DNA from: Monodelphis domestica
Lineage: Eukaryota; Chordata; Mammalia; Didelphimorphia; Didelphidae
Reading direction: 5' to 3'
NCBI RefSeq assembly: GCF_027887165.1
Contig: NC_077228.1
Coordinates: 212,463,635-212,527,634 of the forward strand
Length of the DNA: 64,000 nt
In this document: positions 51,901 through 57,636 of the stretch, piece by piece
How the letters are laid out: each line of letters opens with the position of its first letter
Position numbering within the stretch: position 1 is the first letter of the stretch
Made by a program: the position numbers and the translations under genes
The notes under the pieces: model-generated
What the model saw: the letters and a program-made list of their open reading frames with translations, nothing else
Told to the model about the DNA's origin: nothing
Database searches by the model: none

Positions 51901-52497
51901 TGCATTTGTCTCCCCAGGGCCCAACCAGGATGGAAACAAAAGGCTTTTCATCCATTCAAAGAATCAGGTTGGGGCAGGGGTGGAGAGCTATAGACTCAGG
52001 GTCAAATTGGTGCTCAGGGATCCAAGGAATCATTCAGCTTCCAGGAAAAGAGCCTTTCATTGGCCTTGGGGCTCAGCCCCCCTTTTCTCAGGTAAGCCTC
52101 CCCGTCTCCCACCCCAAGGCCATTGGAAAAGGTAGGCTTTGGGAGGAGGAAAGAAGGGGCTCAGCCCCCCTTTTCTCAGGTAAGCTGCCCCATCTCCCAC
52201 CCCAAGGCCATTGGAAAAGGTAGGCTTTGGGAGGAGGAAAGAAGGGGCTCAGCCCCCCTTTTCTCAGGTAAGCAGCCCCGTCTCCCACCCCAAGGCCATT
52301 GGAAAAGGTAGGCTTTGGGAGGAGGACAGAAGTGACCTTCCTCAGAGTACCTTTGGGGATCCTTTTTGGGGAAAGGGGGCCGGCGTGTGAAAAGGATACA
52401 GCTTGATGGCTCCAGATCGGGTCCCGATAGCCATGATTCGGAGGTAGGGGCTGTAGCCCAGGGCACTGGGCTGGTGGGGAAAGCCATGCTCCACCGT
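27241..52497 (-). CDS. LLGL2: LLGL2, lethal giant larvae homologue 2 (24 exons; first coding exon outside window)
   Basis: LLGL2 is a cytoplasmic and cortical scaffold of the basolateral polarity module. In this family it opposes the Par6-aPKC complex and is displaced from the membrane when aPKC phosphorylates it. Exons run 52400-52497, 47576-47657, 46959-47074, 46274-46432, 45402-45564, 44482-44614, 44310-44364, 43356-43504, 36229-36446, 35984-36051, 35640-35793, 35435-35539, 35011-35303, 34124-34274, 32946-33090, 32262-32378, 31954-32120, 30749-31013, 30273-30426, 30057-30085, 29496-29543, 28796-28838, 28420-28481 and 27241-27914 (coding to 27907). All introns are GT-AG and phases join through 2982 coding bases. 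Recalled human LLGL2 matches exon by exon, including [20 protein letters not shown] and [19 protein letters not shown], which favours LLGL2 over LLGL1. I see no disabling change. The ATG exon is not in the window. Confidence 0.97.
27263..27268 (-). promoter_or_regulatory. distal poly(A) signal of LLGL2
   Basis: AATAAA on the minus strand about 640 bases past the stop codon, in a context of GGAATAAAGG. Likely the main 3' end. Confidence 0.65.
27528..27533 (-). promoter_or_regulatory. proximal poly(A) signal of LLGL2
   Basis: AATAAA on the minus strand about 375 bases past the stop, inside the 3' UTR. It would give a shorter transcript. Confidence 0.5.
28420..28481 (-). CDS. LLGL2: LLGL2 penultimate exon, residues about 996-1017
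   Basis: A 62-base exon coding [20 protein letters not shown]. Human reads SGNWRSHRAAVGCSLSNGG, so length and the NGG end are kept while the middle has diverged. Acceptor tttgcag, donor gtaggt. Confidence 0.85.
28796..28838 (-). CDS. LLGL2: LLGL2 small exon, residues about 982-996
   Basis: A 43-base exon coding [13 protein letters not shown] between split R and G codons, identical to the recalled human tail. Donor gtgagc, acceptor gttgcag. Confidence 0.94.
28863..28920 (+). repeat. MIR/L2-like fragment in LLGL2 intron
   Basis: aggcaatgtgccaggtgcta, ggaatacaaagataagga. Confidence 0.45.
29496..29543 (-). CDS. LLGL2: LLGL2 small exon, residues about 966-982
   Basis: A 48-base exon coding [15 protein letters not shown]; human reads QPGLVMEHALLNDE. 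Acceptor cttgcag, donor gtaagt. Its length is a multiple of three. Confidence 0.9.
30057..30085 (-). CDS. LLGL2: LLGL2 micro-exon, residues about 956-966
   Basis: A 29-base exon completing R and coding NSESLGDGG; human reads RNSGTQSDG here. Acceptor cctgcag, donor gtaagt. Short tail exons like this could be alternatively used, but both flanking phases need it. Confidence 0.88.
30273..30426 (-). CDS. LLGL2: LLGL2 exon, residues about 905-956
   Basis: Codes [20 protein letters not shown], then [16 protein letters not shown] and [25 protein letters not shown] separates LLGL2 from LLGL1, which has a different sequence after FSLS. Donor gtgaga. Confidence 0.97.
30749..31013 (-). CDS. LLGL2: LLGL2 exon, residues about 817-905
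   Basis: Codes [20 protein letters not shown], then [40 protein letters not shown] and [14 protein letters not shown]. Highly conserved C-terminal part of propeller 2. Donor gtacaa is weak; acceptor gatag. Confidence 0.97.
31160..31451. mobile_element. hAT-type miniature element family H, complete
   Basis: 292 bases bounded by 16-base inverted ends: CAATGATGGCAAACCT at 31160-31175 and AGGTTTGCCATCACTG at 31436-31451 (one mismatch when inverted). Flanking eight bases ctctaggg and tcttaggg could be an aged 8-bp duplication (three transitions). No transposase: non-autonomous. Lies in an LLGL2 intron. Confidence 0.82.
31836..31885 (+). repeat. MIR/L2-like fragment in LLGL2 intron
   Basis: aataacctttattaagcact, aggatgtgctaaaggcacag. 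Confidence 0.45.
31954..32120 (-). CDS. LLGL2: LLGL2 exon, residues about 761-816
   Basis: Codes [20 protein letters not shown], then [20 protein letters not shown] and [13 protein letters not shown]. Nearly identical to human. Donor gtagtc is unusual (non-consensus after position 4) but the only one that keeps frame. Confidence 0.96.
32262..32378 (-). CDS. LLGL2: LLGL2 exon, residues about 722-761
   Basis: Codes [20 protein letters not shown] then [19 protein letters not shown]. Human reads [20 protein letters not shown], so the exon start has two changed residues. Donor gtgagt, acceptor ttcacag. Confidence 0.95.
32946..33090 (-). CDS. LLGL2: LLGL2 exon, residues about 674-722
   Basis: Begins [13 protein letters not shown], then [35 protein letters not shown] and a split codon. 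The first nine residues form a poorly conserved linker after the aPKC loop; the rest matches human closely. Donor gtgagc. Confidence 0.96.
33239..33435 (+). repeat. tRNA-derived SINE1 in LLGL2 intron
   Basis: gggagctaggtggctcagta, gtgaccctggccaagtcact, ggaaggtaaggac. Flanked by tataaatag on both sides. Confidence 0.92.
33470..33905 (+). mobile_element. LINE 3' fragment in LLGL2 intron
   Basis: ttgttggggaatggtcaaca, tgctatgaaaaacaataaaa and ccagcatgggaatttgtttt follow the order of a marsupial LINE 3' end; similar order at 39990. Confidence 0.5.
34124..34274 (-). CDS. LLGL2: LLGL2 exon with aPKC target loop, residues about 623-673
   Basis: Codes [20 protein letters not shown], then [20 protein letters not shown] and [10 protein letters not shown]. 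The [13 protein letters not shown] core (serines near 643, 647 and 651) is the conserved basic loop that aPKC phosphorylates to release Lgl from membranes. Downstream of it [12 protein letters not shown] replaces human RMRRSRVSSRKR, shifting serine positions. Confidence 0.97.
34560..34615. repeat. TTTA/TTCA simple repeat
   Basis: Runs of tatttta, ttcattca, tttattta in an LLGL2 intron. Confidence 0.85.
34705..34885 (-). repeat. tRNA-derived SINE1, antisense
   Basis: ttattaaaccctttctattt, gacttgcccagggtcacaca, ggcactatccagctgctcc. Confidence 0.88.
35011..35303 (-). CDS. LLGL2: LLGL2 exon, residues about 526-623
   Basis: The largest coding exon (293 bases). It codes [50 protein letters not shown] and [20 protein letters not shown], late blades of propeller 2. 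These segments are nearly identical in human LLGL2. Donor gtgagt after a split lysine codon. Confidence 0.97.
35435..35539 (-). CDS. LLGL2: LLGL2 exon, residues about 491-525
   Basis: A 105-base, phase 0-0 exon coding [20 protein letters not shown] then [15 protein letters not shown], matching recalled human LLGL2 exactly. Being a multiple of three, it could in principle be skipped without a frameshift. Confidence 0.96.
35640..35793 (-). CDS. LLGL2: LLGL2 exon, residues about 439-490
   Basis: Codes [20 protein letters not shown], then [17 protein letters not shown] and [18 protein letters not shown] is a canonical WD40 GH...WD repeat in the second propeller. Donor gtgaga. Confidence 0.96.
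35984..36051 (-). CDS. LLGL2: LLGL2 exon, residues about 417-439
   Basis: Codes [20 protein letters not shown] then LT and a split glycine. The first residue is G where human has E. Acceptor tttttcag, donor gtaagt. Confidence 0.95.
36229..36446 (-). CDS. LLGL2: LLGL2 exon, residues about 344-416
   Basis: Codes [20 protein letters not shown], then [16 protein letters not shown] and [14 protein letters not shown], ending FSTM. This is the join between the two propellers. Compared with human (recalled ADPAATFDDPY) the junction reads ADSDFDEPY, two residues shorter. Donor gtacgt. Confidence 0.96.
36700..36930 (-). mobile_element. L1 LINE 3' fragment, antisense
   Basis: acaacagtattccatcacca, caccacaatttgttcactcg, aaatatttttgtataagtcg, atctctgggatacagactca. 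Confidence 0.75.
37463..37615 (+). repeat. MIR SINE
   Basis: gcaacatttatagagtgctc, tcctcattttataagtgagg, gacttgctcagggtaacaca. Confidence 0.75.
37625..37790 (+). repeat. MAR1 CORE-SINE, 3' part
   Basis: ctgtgtgaccctgggaaagt, atggcaaatcaccctagtat, gccaagaaaagcccaaatgg, gagtcagacgtgactgaa. Confidence 0.85.
37855..37970 (+). mobile_element. L1 LINE extreme 3' end
   Basis: gaggggggagggaagaaagg, gaatcatgtaactttggaaa, aataaaataaag tail. Confidence 0.7.
38097..38297 (+). repeat. MIR-like SINE
   Basis: cgcactttaaggttcgaaaa, caaccctgtgaggtaggtgc, ctccactttacaggctcaaa. Confidence 0.7.
38361..38591 (-). repeat. MAR1 CORE-SINE, antisense
   Basis: tttcagtcatgtctgactct, ggggttttcttggcaaagat, gtttgccatttccttctcca, accagctgccc. 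Confidence 0.9.
39067..39260 (+). repeat. tRNA-derived SINE1
   Basis: gggcagctgggtggctcagt, gagtcagggcctagagatag, gtgaccctggccaagtcact, A-tail. Confidence 0.93.
39405..39860 (+). mobile_element. L1 LINE 3' end
   Basis: gaacttgaggggatgctcat, gttgtggtatatgattgtaa, tatggaaatatgttttatat, gcaattgttttt-like tail. Old. Confidence 0.75.
39990..40585 (+). mobile_element. LINE 3' end (second subfamily) with L1-type tail
   Basis: ctgttagggaacagctaaac, attgtgctataagaattgat, caacatggaaatttgttttg, then the same tail as at 1200-1290 (gaggaaaagaaaatgatctt, aaggaataatatttgaaaat). Confidence 0.65.
40588..40755 (-). repeat. tRNA-derived SINE1, antisense
   Basis: cttaccttctgccttagaat, gtgatttgcccagagtcaca, tggctttcaatccactgcc. 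Confidence 0.88.
40768..40835. repeat. AT/ACGTAT simple repeat
   Basis: Alternating atatac, acgtat and gtatgtat runs next to the SINE. Confidence 0.85.
41735..41890 (+). repeat. MIR-like SINE with A/AT insert
   Basis: tgggtaagtcacttaacttt, gctggactaaatggtctcta, aggtccctaccaggtctga. Confidence 0.6.
42141..42343 (+). repeat. tRNA-derived SINE1 with perfect 12-bp duplication
   Basis: Full-length and little diverged. AAATTCAGGAAT flanks it at 42129-42140 and 42344-42355, pointing to a fairly recent insertion. Confidence 0.96.
42427..42551 (-). repeat. SINE1, antisense, internal deletion
   Basis: cttaccttcagtcttggggg joins directly to gtcacacaactgggaagtgt; the middle third is missing. Confidence 0.88.
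42593..42809 (-). repeat. MAR1 CORE-SINE, antisense
   Basis: tttggggttttcttggcaaa, gtggtttgtcatttccttct, gaaattgaggcaaacaggat, ggcactacctagctgg. Confidence 0.9.
43045..43263 (+). repeat. MIR-like SINE
   Basis: ggtggataaagcactggccc, gtgtaactctgggcaagtca, gaggataatgatagcatctc, aagattaaatgagatcatg. Confidence 0.78.
43356..43504 (-). CDS. LLGL2: LLGL2 exon, residues about 294-344
   Basis: Codes [20 protein letters not shown], then [20 protein letters not shown] and FTVLTEADS. The [13 protein letters not shown] segment is a hallmark of LLGL proteins. The 6.9 kb intron follows. Donor gtaggc, acceptor ctctag. Confidence 0.96.
43765..43865 (-). mobile_element. L1 LINE extreme 3' end, antisense
   Basis: atttaatttactaatttaga, ccatggttacacgattcata, ccttccctcctcccac. 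Confidence 0.7.
44310..44364 (-). CDS. LLGL2: LLGL2 exon, residues about 276-294
   Basis: A 55-base exon coding [17 protein letters not shown] with split glycines at both ends. It matches human PFPCKAITRILWLTTRQ. Acceptor cccccag, donor gtatgt. Confidence 0.94.
44482..44614 (-). CDS. LLGL2: LLGL2 exon, residues about 232-276
   Basis: Codes [20 protein letters not shown], then [17 protein letters not shown] and VPYG. A nearer acceptor-like AG inside CAATTAG would lose Gln-Leu, which human keeps, so the ctctag acceptor was chosen. Donor gtcagt is weak but phase-correct. Confidence 0.94.
44709..44935 (+). repeat. tRNA-derived SINE1
   Basis: ggggctcagtggattgagag, ccaggcctagtgacaggagg, tgtgtgatcctggaaaaatc; an expanded attctaat tract lies in its 3' part. 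Confidence 0.87.
45128..45260 (+). repeat. MIR-like SINE
   Basis: gacctgggtttgattcccag, ctcagtttcctcatctgtaa, gaactagatgatgtaaaagt. Confidence 0.7.
45402..45564 (-). CDS. LLGL2: LLGL2 exon, residues about 178-231
   Basis: Codes [20 protein letters not shown], then [17 protein letters not shown] and HFLSSQ. VVWDLQ is a clear WD-repeat signature. Acceptor ttccag, donor gtaggt, phase 0 at the 3' end. Confidence 0.96.
46274..46432 (-). CDS. LLGL2: LLGL2 exon, residues about 124-177
   Basis: Codes [16 protein letters not shown] and [13 protein letters not shown], then [13 protein letters not shown]. The last codon is split and reads W here, where human has R. The GTESGNVF strand is typical of Lgl-family propeller 1. 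Donor gtgagc. Confidence 0.95.
46959..47074 (-). CDS. LLGL2: LLGL2 exon, residues about 86-124
   Basis: Codes [17 protein letters not shown] followed by a variable loop ([13 protein letters not shown]) and [14 protein letters not shown] is a WD-type blade strand. The loop differs from the recalled human one, as expected for a surface loop. Donor gtaagt, acceptor cctcag. Confidence 0.95.
47576..47657 (-). CDS. LLGL2: LLGL2 exon, residues about 58-85
   Basis: Codes [20 protein letters not shown] then IHFLPGQ, near-identical to human LLGL2. The first base completes the split leucine codon. Donor gtgagg, acceptor ttccag. It is separated from the previous exon by a 4.7 kb intron. Confidence 0.95.
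48883..49067 (+). repeat. tRNA-derived SINE1
   Basis: gggcagctgggtggctcaga, gtgtgaccctgggcacactt, cttggaaccaatacatggta. Confidence 0.9.
49353..49512 (+). repeat. MIR/SINE-like element
   Basis: ggaagtcagaagacctgagt, tcaaatccagccccagacac, ctagaatggcctctaagctc. Confidence 0.6.
50204..50415 (-). repeat. tRNA-derived SINE1, antisense, with 12-bp duplication
   Basis: Full length. ATGCATGTAATT flanks it at 50192-50203 and 50416-50427. Confidence 0.96.
50645..50960 (+). repeat. dispersed repeat family R1, copy 2 (RTE-SINE-like)
   Basis: Shares with 6360-6660: cactgaagtccagtggcagg, ggtgatgggctgggatgcca and gtcctccatgtctgactaag in the same order. A SINE1 head fragment follows (50948-50990). Confidence 0.55.
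50948..50990 (-). repeat. SINE1 head fragment, antisense
   Basis: ggcctggctctccatccact, gagccagccagctgcccc. Confidence 0.75.
51590..51617. repeat. (ATTC)n simple repeat
   Basis: About six units of cattcatt. Confidence 0.85.
52068..52331. repeat. 88-bp tandem repeat, three copies
   Basis: Units start at 52068, 52156 and 52244, each opening ggggctcagccccccttttc and ending gctttgggaggagga. Copies differ at a few bases only (gcctccccg, gctgcccca, gcagccccg after tcaggtaa). The array ends 69 bases from the LLGL2 exon donor at 52399. Confidence 0.97.
52400..52497 (-). CDS. LLGL2: LLGL2 exon, residues about 26-58 (first exon seen)
   Basis: Codes [16 protein letters not shown], then an IAIGTR-like segment and SGAIK, the opening strands of the first WD40 propeller. 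The acceptor is a pyrimidine tract ending ttttcag; the donor is gtatcc, after CT of a split leucine codon. The human exon before this one ends with FQFNK, so about 25 residues are missing upstream. Residue numbers in all exon entries assume that 25-residue first exon. Confidence 0.95.
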
Positions 52498-52689
52498 CTG
52501 AAAAAGAGAGAGAATCTCACCAGTCCCAGGTAAGCAACTGGGCCACAGATATAAAAGAGAACAGTTCCCCCTTCCTGCTCTGGCTAGGGCTCACCAGCCG
52601 CGGCAGGGTTGGGCAGGCAGGACAGGGCACCAGGTGGCTGCCTGTTTGGAGTATTAGACGTGATGTCTGGAAGACCCGAGGGCTAGCCC

Positions 52690-52860
52690 GGCCCAGAATT
52701 CCTGGGGAAGTCACCCAGCCGGTCTCGGCTTCCCTTTGTCTTCTGCTAAATGGGGATCACAAGGGCACTACCTCACTGAATTGTGAGGAACAAATGAGAT
52801 AACTGGTACAAGGCTTTGCAAGCCTTCAAAAAATGCTAGATAAATGTGATTATTAGTTTA
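52690..52860 (+). repeat. MIR SINE, 3' part
   Basis: tctgctaaatggggatcaca, gaacaaatgagataactggt, aatgctagataaatgtgatt. Confidence 0.7.
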
Positions 52861-53019
52861 ATTCACTGCAATACAACAGGCATCTGGGCACCTGTTATGG
52901 AGGCAATGCACAGGAGGATAATGTAAAGATGAGCCAATACTTAGTCATTTTATATTAATAATTACATCAATTACTAATAGTCATCATCCATAACATTTTA
53001 TTTTTTACATATCTCTAAG

Positions 53020-53215
53020 GGGGAAGCTAGATGACTCAGTGGATTGAGAGTCAGACCAAGAGACAAGGTCTTGAATTCAAATCTCACTTCAGACACTTCC
53101 CAGCTGTGTGACCCTGGGCAAGTCACTTCACCCCCATCACCTAGTCCTTACCTCTCTTCTGCCTTGGAACCAATACACAGGATTGATTCTAAGACGGAAG
53201 GTAAAATTCTCAAAT
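53020..53215 (+). repeat. tRNA-derived SINE1
   Basis: gggggaagctagatgactca, gtgtgaccctgggcaagtca, ggttgattctaaga-like end with ggaaggtaa. Confidence 0.9.
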
Positions 53216-53841
53216 AAATAAAGGCCTAATTTAGGAGGTAGCACTGGAGAGCTAGGGATTCCCAGAGGCCCAAGGCAAAGAAGATAGCATTGGGGTGGTG
53301 GTATTATTTGTTATTCATTCAATAAACACTTAATTGATAGTCCATACCTTCTAAGGAATTACATTTTTCAGTCTACACTTCCAGCCCAGAACACCACAAG
53401 GAGTAATGAAGTACACAAATTTGCTACTCATTATTAAAAAATTTTAATTTAATTTAATTTTAATTTAAAAAAAAAAAAAGACCCAGCCAAGTCAGGCCTG
53501 GCTGGGCCTGTATGGAGTCTCTACTGCCTGGAAAGTTGAAGATGGTGGATCTCTGGCATTGGGGGAGTTCTTGGCTATAGTGGCCTAAACCAATTGTTTG
53601 TAAGCACTAAGTTGGGATTTAATATAGTGAACCCCACCTCACTATGATCTCCAAAATCCCTTCCAACTCTAAATCCTGGGAACACCTGGGAATGGTGGGG
53701 CCAAGTGCATGATGCACCATTTAAAAACAAAACACCAACTTTTAATTTTTTATGTATAGTGGGTAACCTGACTTTTGGAGGACTGAAACTGTCATCTTTT
53801 CATTTTTCCAAACCTTTGCCCATTGAACCCTAATTTCACTT
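53216..53841. other. unclassified intronic DNA
   Basis: Contains an A/T-rich tract 53430-53480 and a weak MIR-like tail near 53640. No exon seen. Confidence 0.35.
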
Positions 53842-54123
53842 TAAAAAATATTTTATTTTCTCAATCACATAGAATAATTTTTAATAAACATTTTCAAAAA
53901 TTATAAGATCCAAATTGTCTCCCCTTCTTCTTTCTGAAGAAATTCCTAAGCAATTTGATATAGATAATAGTGTATGATCATGCAAAACATTTCCATACTG
54001 GTGGTATTGAAAGCAATGAAACCAAAACTCTGAACCACATCCATCTGACTCGACAGTTGTTTCTCTGGAAGTGGATAGCATTCCTTGTCATAAGACTTTC
54101 AGAATTGTCCTGGATCCAATGAT

Positions 54124-54262
54124 ACATGTATAAACCAATCATATAGCAAATTGCTCATCAGCTCCAAGAAGAGGGGAGGGAAGAGGAGTAGGAAAAATCA
54201 TGAATCATGGAAAAATGTTCTAAATAATAAACCAATTAATTTAAAAATAAAATTAAAATAAG
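54124..54262 (+). mobile_element. 5'-truncated L1 tail inside the antisense L1
   Basis: caaattgctcatcagctcca, gaatcatggaaaaatgttct, aataataaaccaattaattt A-rich tail. Flanks cctggatccaatg and cctagatcattg look like a decayed duplication. Confidence 0.6.
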
Positions 54263-54326
54263 GACCATCCTAGATCATTGTGTTGCTGAGAGTAACTAGG
54301 TCTTTCACAGTTGATCATTATACAGT

Positions 54327-54517
54327 CTTTTTTCAAACCCTTATCTACCATCTTAGAATCAATCCTACATATTGATTCCAAGGCAGAAGAAGGATAAAGA
54401 CTAGGCAATGGGGGTTAAGTGACTTGTCCAGGGTCACACAACAGGGAAGTCTGAGGCCAAATTGGAACCCAGGATTTCCCTGTTCTAAATCCACTGAACT
54501 ACACAGCTAACCCCCCA
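54327..54517 (-). repeat. tRNA-derived SINE1, antisense, with duplication
   Basis: Complete copy; flanks cattatacagt (54316-54326) and cattatactgt (54518-54528). Confidence 0.93.
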
Positions 54518-54955
54518 CATTATACTGTTATACGTGGTCAATGTTCTCCTTCTTCTGCTTATGCCACTCTGAATCAGTTCATGCAAATCTTTTCAGGTTT
54601 TTTTTTAAATCATTTTGCTTGTCATTTCTTATAGTACAATAGTATTCCACCTCCAACAGGCACCACAATTTGTTCAGTCATTCATTCTCCAACTGATGAA
54701 CATTCCTTCAATTTCCAATGCTTTGCCACCATAAAAAAAAAGCGGCTCTAAATATTTTTGTACAAAGAGGTTCCCACCATCTTTTTAAATCTCTTTGGGA
54801 TACAGATCTAGAAGTGATATTGCTGGATCAAAGGATATGCAATTTTATAGCCCTTTGGGCACACCTCCAAATTGCCCTCTAGAACGGTTGGCTCAGTTCA
54901 CAACTCCACCAACAATGCATCGCCCTAATATTTTAAAGAAATCAAATGCCAAAAG

Positions 54956-57341
54956 AGAAAATGGGGCAGAGCCAAGGTGGTGGAGAAGGTACAGGGACCC
55001 ATCTGATTTCTAGCTGATTACCCTAAAAAAAGCAATGATATAATGCCTCAAAACCAATTCTGGAGCAGCATAAATCACTAAAATATAAGGTGAAGTAATT
55101 TTTCAGTCCGAAACAACTTAGAAGGCCAGTAAGAGGAATCTAGCACCAGCGTGAATGTAGAGTTCAATGGGCCAGGGCAGGCCTTACCCAAGGCAAAAAG
55201 CCTTGGGCACAACTGAAGCATCAAAAGCTTCTGGAACTCTCAGCCAGATGATAAAGGGGGTTGGACAACTGGTTTAAAATTCTTCTCCCATTGCTCATAC
55301 CCAGAAGTAGGTCACAGCCTTGGGGCACAGTTGCAGGGTAAGGAACACCAGCATACACCGGCACTTGCAGCCACAGGGGAGCAGGGGACCCTGGTCACAT
55401 TTCCAAAGGATAAAAGATGCTTAGGGTTTCTGACAGACACATCTCTCCTTAGATTATACCACTTTGGAAGAACAGAAAGCAGACAGATTCCTCAGTGCCA
55501 GCTCTGAAAATAGCTGCACAAAGAAACTGAAGCTTGGAAGTGTTTCTGATCCCACAGTTACAGAGCCTAACTTTGAACAGTTTTTTAAACTAAAAGAAAA
55601 GGAAAATGAGCAAATAACAACAACAAAAACTTAACATAGAACGTTATTTTAAACTCGGAAGAAGACAACAAAGCCAACACTTAATTCATTAAGAATTAAA
55701 GGAGGTGCTCAAAAAGAATTTTAAAAATCAAATGAGAGAGGTAGAATAGGAAAAGAAATTAGTGATACAGGAAAATCATGAAAAAAGAGTGCACAAGAAA
55801 AAAAATTTTATATCTTAAAAAAAACAGAATAGGCCAATTATTAAAAGAGGCACAGAAATCCATAGAAGAGAAGAATTTCTAAAAAAGCAGAATGGGTGGA
55901 ATGGAAAAAGATAAACAAAAATGTACTTAAAAGAAAAAGCTCACTCAAGAAAATCTTGCCTTAAAAATTAGAATTGGGCAAGTGGAAGCTAATAACTCCA
56001 TGAAACATCAAGAAACAATCACAATCAAAGAATGAAAAAAAAAAAAGAATGGAAAATCTAATCTAGAAACTAAATCCAGCATAGATAATTTCAGAATTAT
56101 TGGACTACCGGAAAGCCATGATTAAAGGGAAAAAAAACTTGAAAGAATCCACCAATCACATCCTGAAAGAGATCCCAAAAGGACAACTCCCAGGACTATT
56201 ATAGCTAAATTCCAAAACTCACAGGTCAAATAAAGAAAATATAAAAGCAGCCAAAAAGAAACAATTCAAATATTGTGGTGCCATAGGATAACACAAGACC
56301 TAACAGCTTCTACATTAAAGGAGAGAGGGTCCTGGCATATGATACTCTAGAAAGCAAAGGAGCTGGGACTTCAACCGAGGATCACTTACCCAGAAAATTG
56401 AACATAATCCTTCTGGGGGAAAAAAATGGATATTCAATGAAATAGATGTCTTTCAAACATTCCTGATGTAAAGACCTGAGCTGATTGGAAAATATAGGAT
56501 TTATATGTACAAAAATATTTAAAGCAGCTCTTTTGGGGGGGAGCAAAGATTTGGAAAGTGAGGGGATACCCATCAATTGGGGAATGGCTGAATAAGTTAT
56601 AGTATCTGATTATAATGGAATACTATTATACTAAAAGAAATGTTAAGTAGGAAGAGCTCCAAAAAACCTGTAAAGACTTACACAAATTGAATCAGAGTGA
56701 AATAAGCAGAACCAGAAGATTGTACAGTGACAGGAATACTTTAGAACGAACAACTGTGAGTAAGAGCTATTCTCAGCAATACAAGGATCCAAAACTATCC
56801 CAAAGGACTCATGCTAAAAAATGCCATCTATTTCCAAAGAGAACTGAGTCTATATCCAGACCAAAGCAAATTGTGTTCAGTTTCTTAATTTTTTTTCTAT
56901 TTGTTTCTTTCCACAAAGGAATATGGAAAATCATTTTACAATTGTACATATGAAATCTATAAAAGATTACTTACCATCTAAAGGAGGTAGGAATGGAAAG
57001 AAGATGGAAGGGAGGGATTGAATTCAAGACTGAATAGTCTTTGAAAAAATGTAGAGTGGGGGCAGCTAGGTGGTTCAGTAGACTGAAAGCCAGGCCTAGA
57101 GATGGAAGGGCCTGGATTCAAATTTGACCTCAGACACTTCCTAGCTCTGTGACCCTGGGTCCTGTAACCCCCTTTGCCTTGTCCTTATCGCTTTTTTGCC
57201 TTAGAACCAATGGTTCTAAGGAAGAAGGTAAAGGTTAAAAAAAAAAGAAAAATATTGAAGACTGTTTTTTAAATGTAATTCAAGAAAATAAAATTGAATA
57301 CCTTAATTTAATTAATTTAATAAAATTTAATACCTTAAACT
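54956..57341 (+). mobile_element. ORF1-only LINE (HAL1-like), complete with target-site duplications
   Basis: Order: L1-type 5' UTR (aatggggcagagccaaggtg), ORF1 with its coiled-coil region (55700-56030) and C-terminal domain (about 56090-56480: gagatcccaaaaggacaact, caaatattgtggtgccat, gggacttcaaccgaggatca), then directly the ORF2-end/3' UTR block (56510-57050) and an A/T-rich tail. AAATGCCAAAAG lies at 54944-54955 and 57342-57353. ORF1 is decayed. A SINE1 sits inside at 57057-57250. Confidence 0.85.
57057..57250 (+). repeat. tRNA-derived SINE1 inside the HAL1-like element
   Basis: gggggcagctaggtggttca, gccaggcctagagatggaag, gtgaccctgggtcctgtaac, A-tail. Confidence 0.92.
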
Positions 57342-57429
57342 AAATGCCAAAAGTCTGCATATACCCAAACTCTCCACAGTCTTGTCTGTTTTCAGGGTTG
57401 TCAACTCAGGCAACTTTCTGTTTAGCTTT

Positions 57430-57636
57430 TTCTACCTTAGAAAGTGACAAGGGGGGACAACCTGGATCATATAATTTTGGAAAACTTATGTGGAAATGTT
57501 ATTTCATGTAATTGGTAATAAAACCAACCAAATAAATAAATTACAAAAAAGAGAAAGTGGCAAGCTAAGGGAGGAAGAGGACTATCTGGATCATATAATT
57601 TTTGGAAAACTTTATGTCGAAATTTGTTATTTCACG
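57430..57636 (+). mobile_element. two L1 3' tails in tandem
   Basis: ggatcatataattttggaaa...cttatgtggaaatg (57464) and ggatcatataatttttggaa...ctttatgtcgaaat (57589): the same L1 3' segment twice. Confidence 0.65.

Larger units (their letters stand above)
47658..52399 (-). other. LLGL2: 4.7 kb LLGL2 intron
   Basis: No further exon found. Non-repeat stretches (47660-48880, 49520-50190, 51000-52060) are unique-looking; their open frames lack known motifs. Confidence 0.8.
53842..54943 (-). mobile_element. L1 LINE 3' part, antisense, with nested insertions
   Basis: Antisense L1 3' UTR and ORF2 end: gtgtatgatcatgcaaaaca, gtcataagactttcagaatt, caccacaatttgttcagtca, aaatatttttgtacaaagag, ttgctggatcaaaggatatg. 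Broken at 54124-54262 by a sense L1 tail and at 54327-54517 by a SINE1. Confidence 0.85.

Noticed and set aside
52068-52331. CRISPR-like direct repeats
   Set aside because: Units are contiguous with no spacers, in an animal genome.
51842-52520. Several overlapping frames on both strands of about 100 codons
   Set aside because: They arise from the 88-bp tandem repeat and a read-through of the LLGL2 exon.
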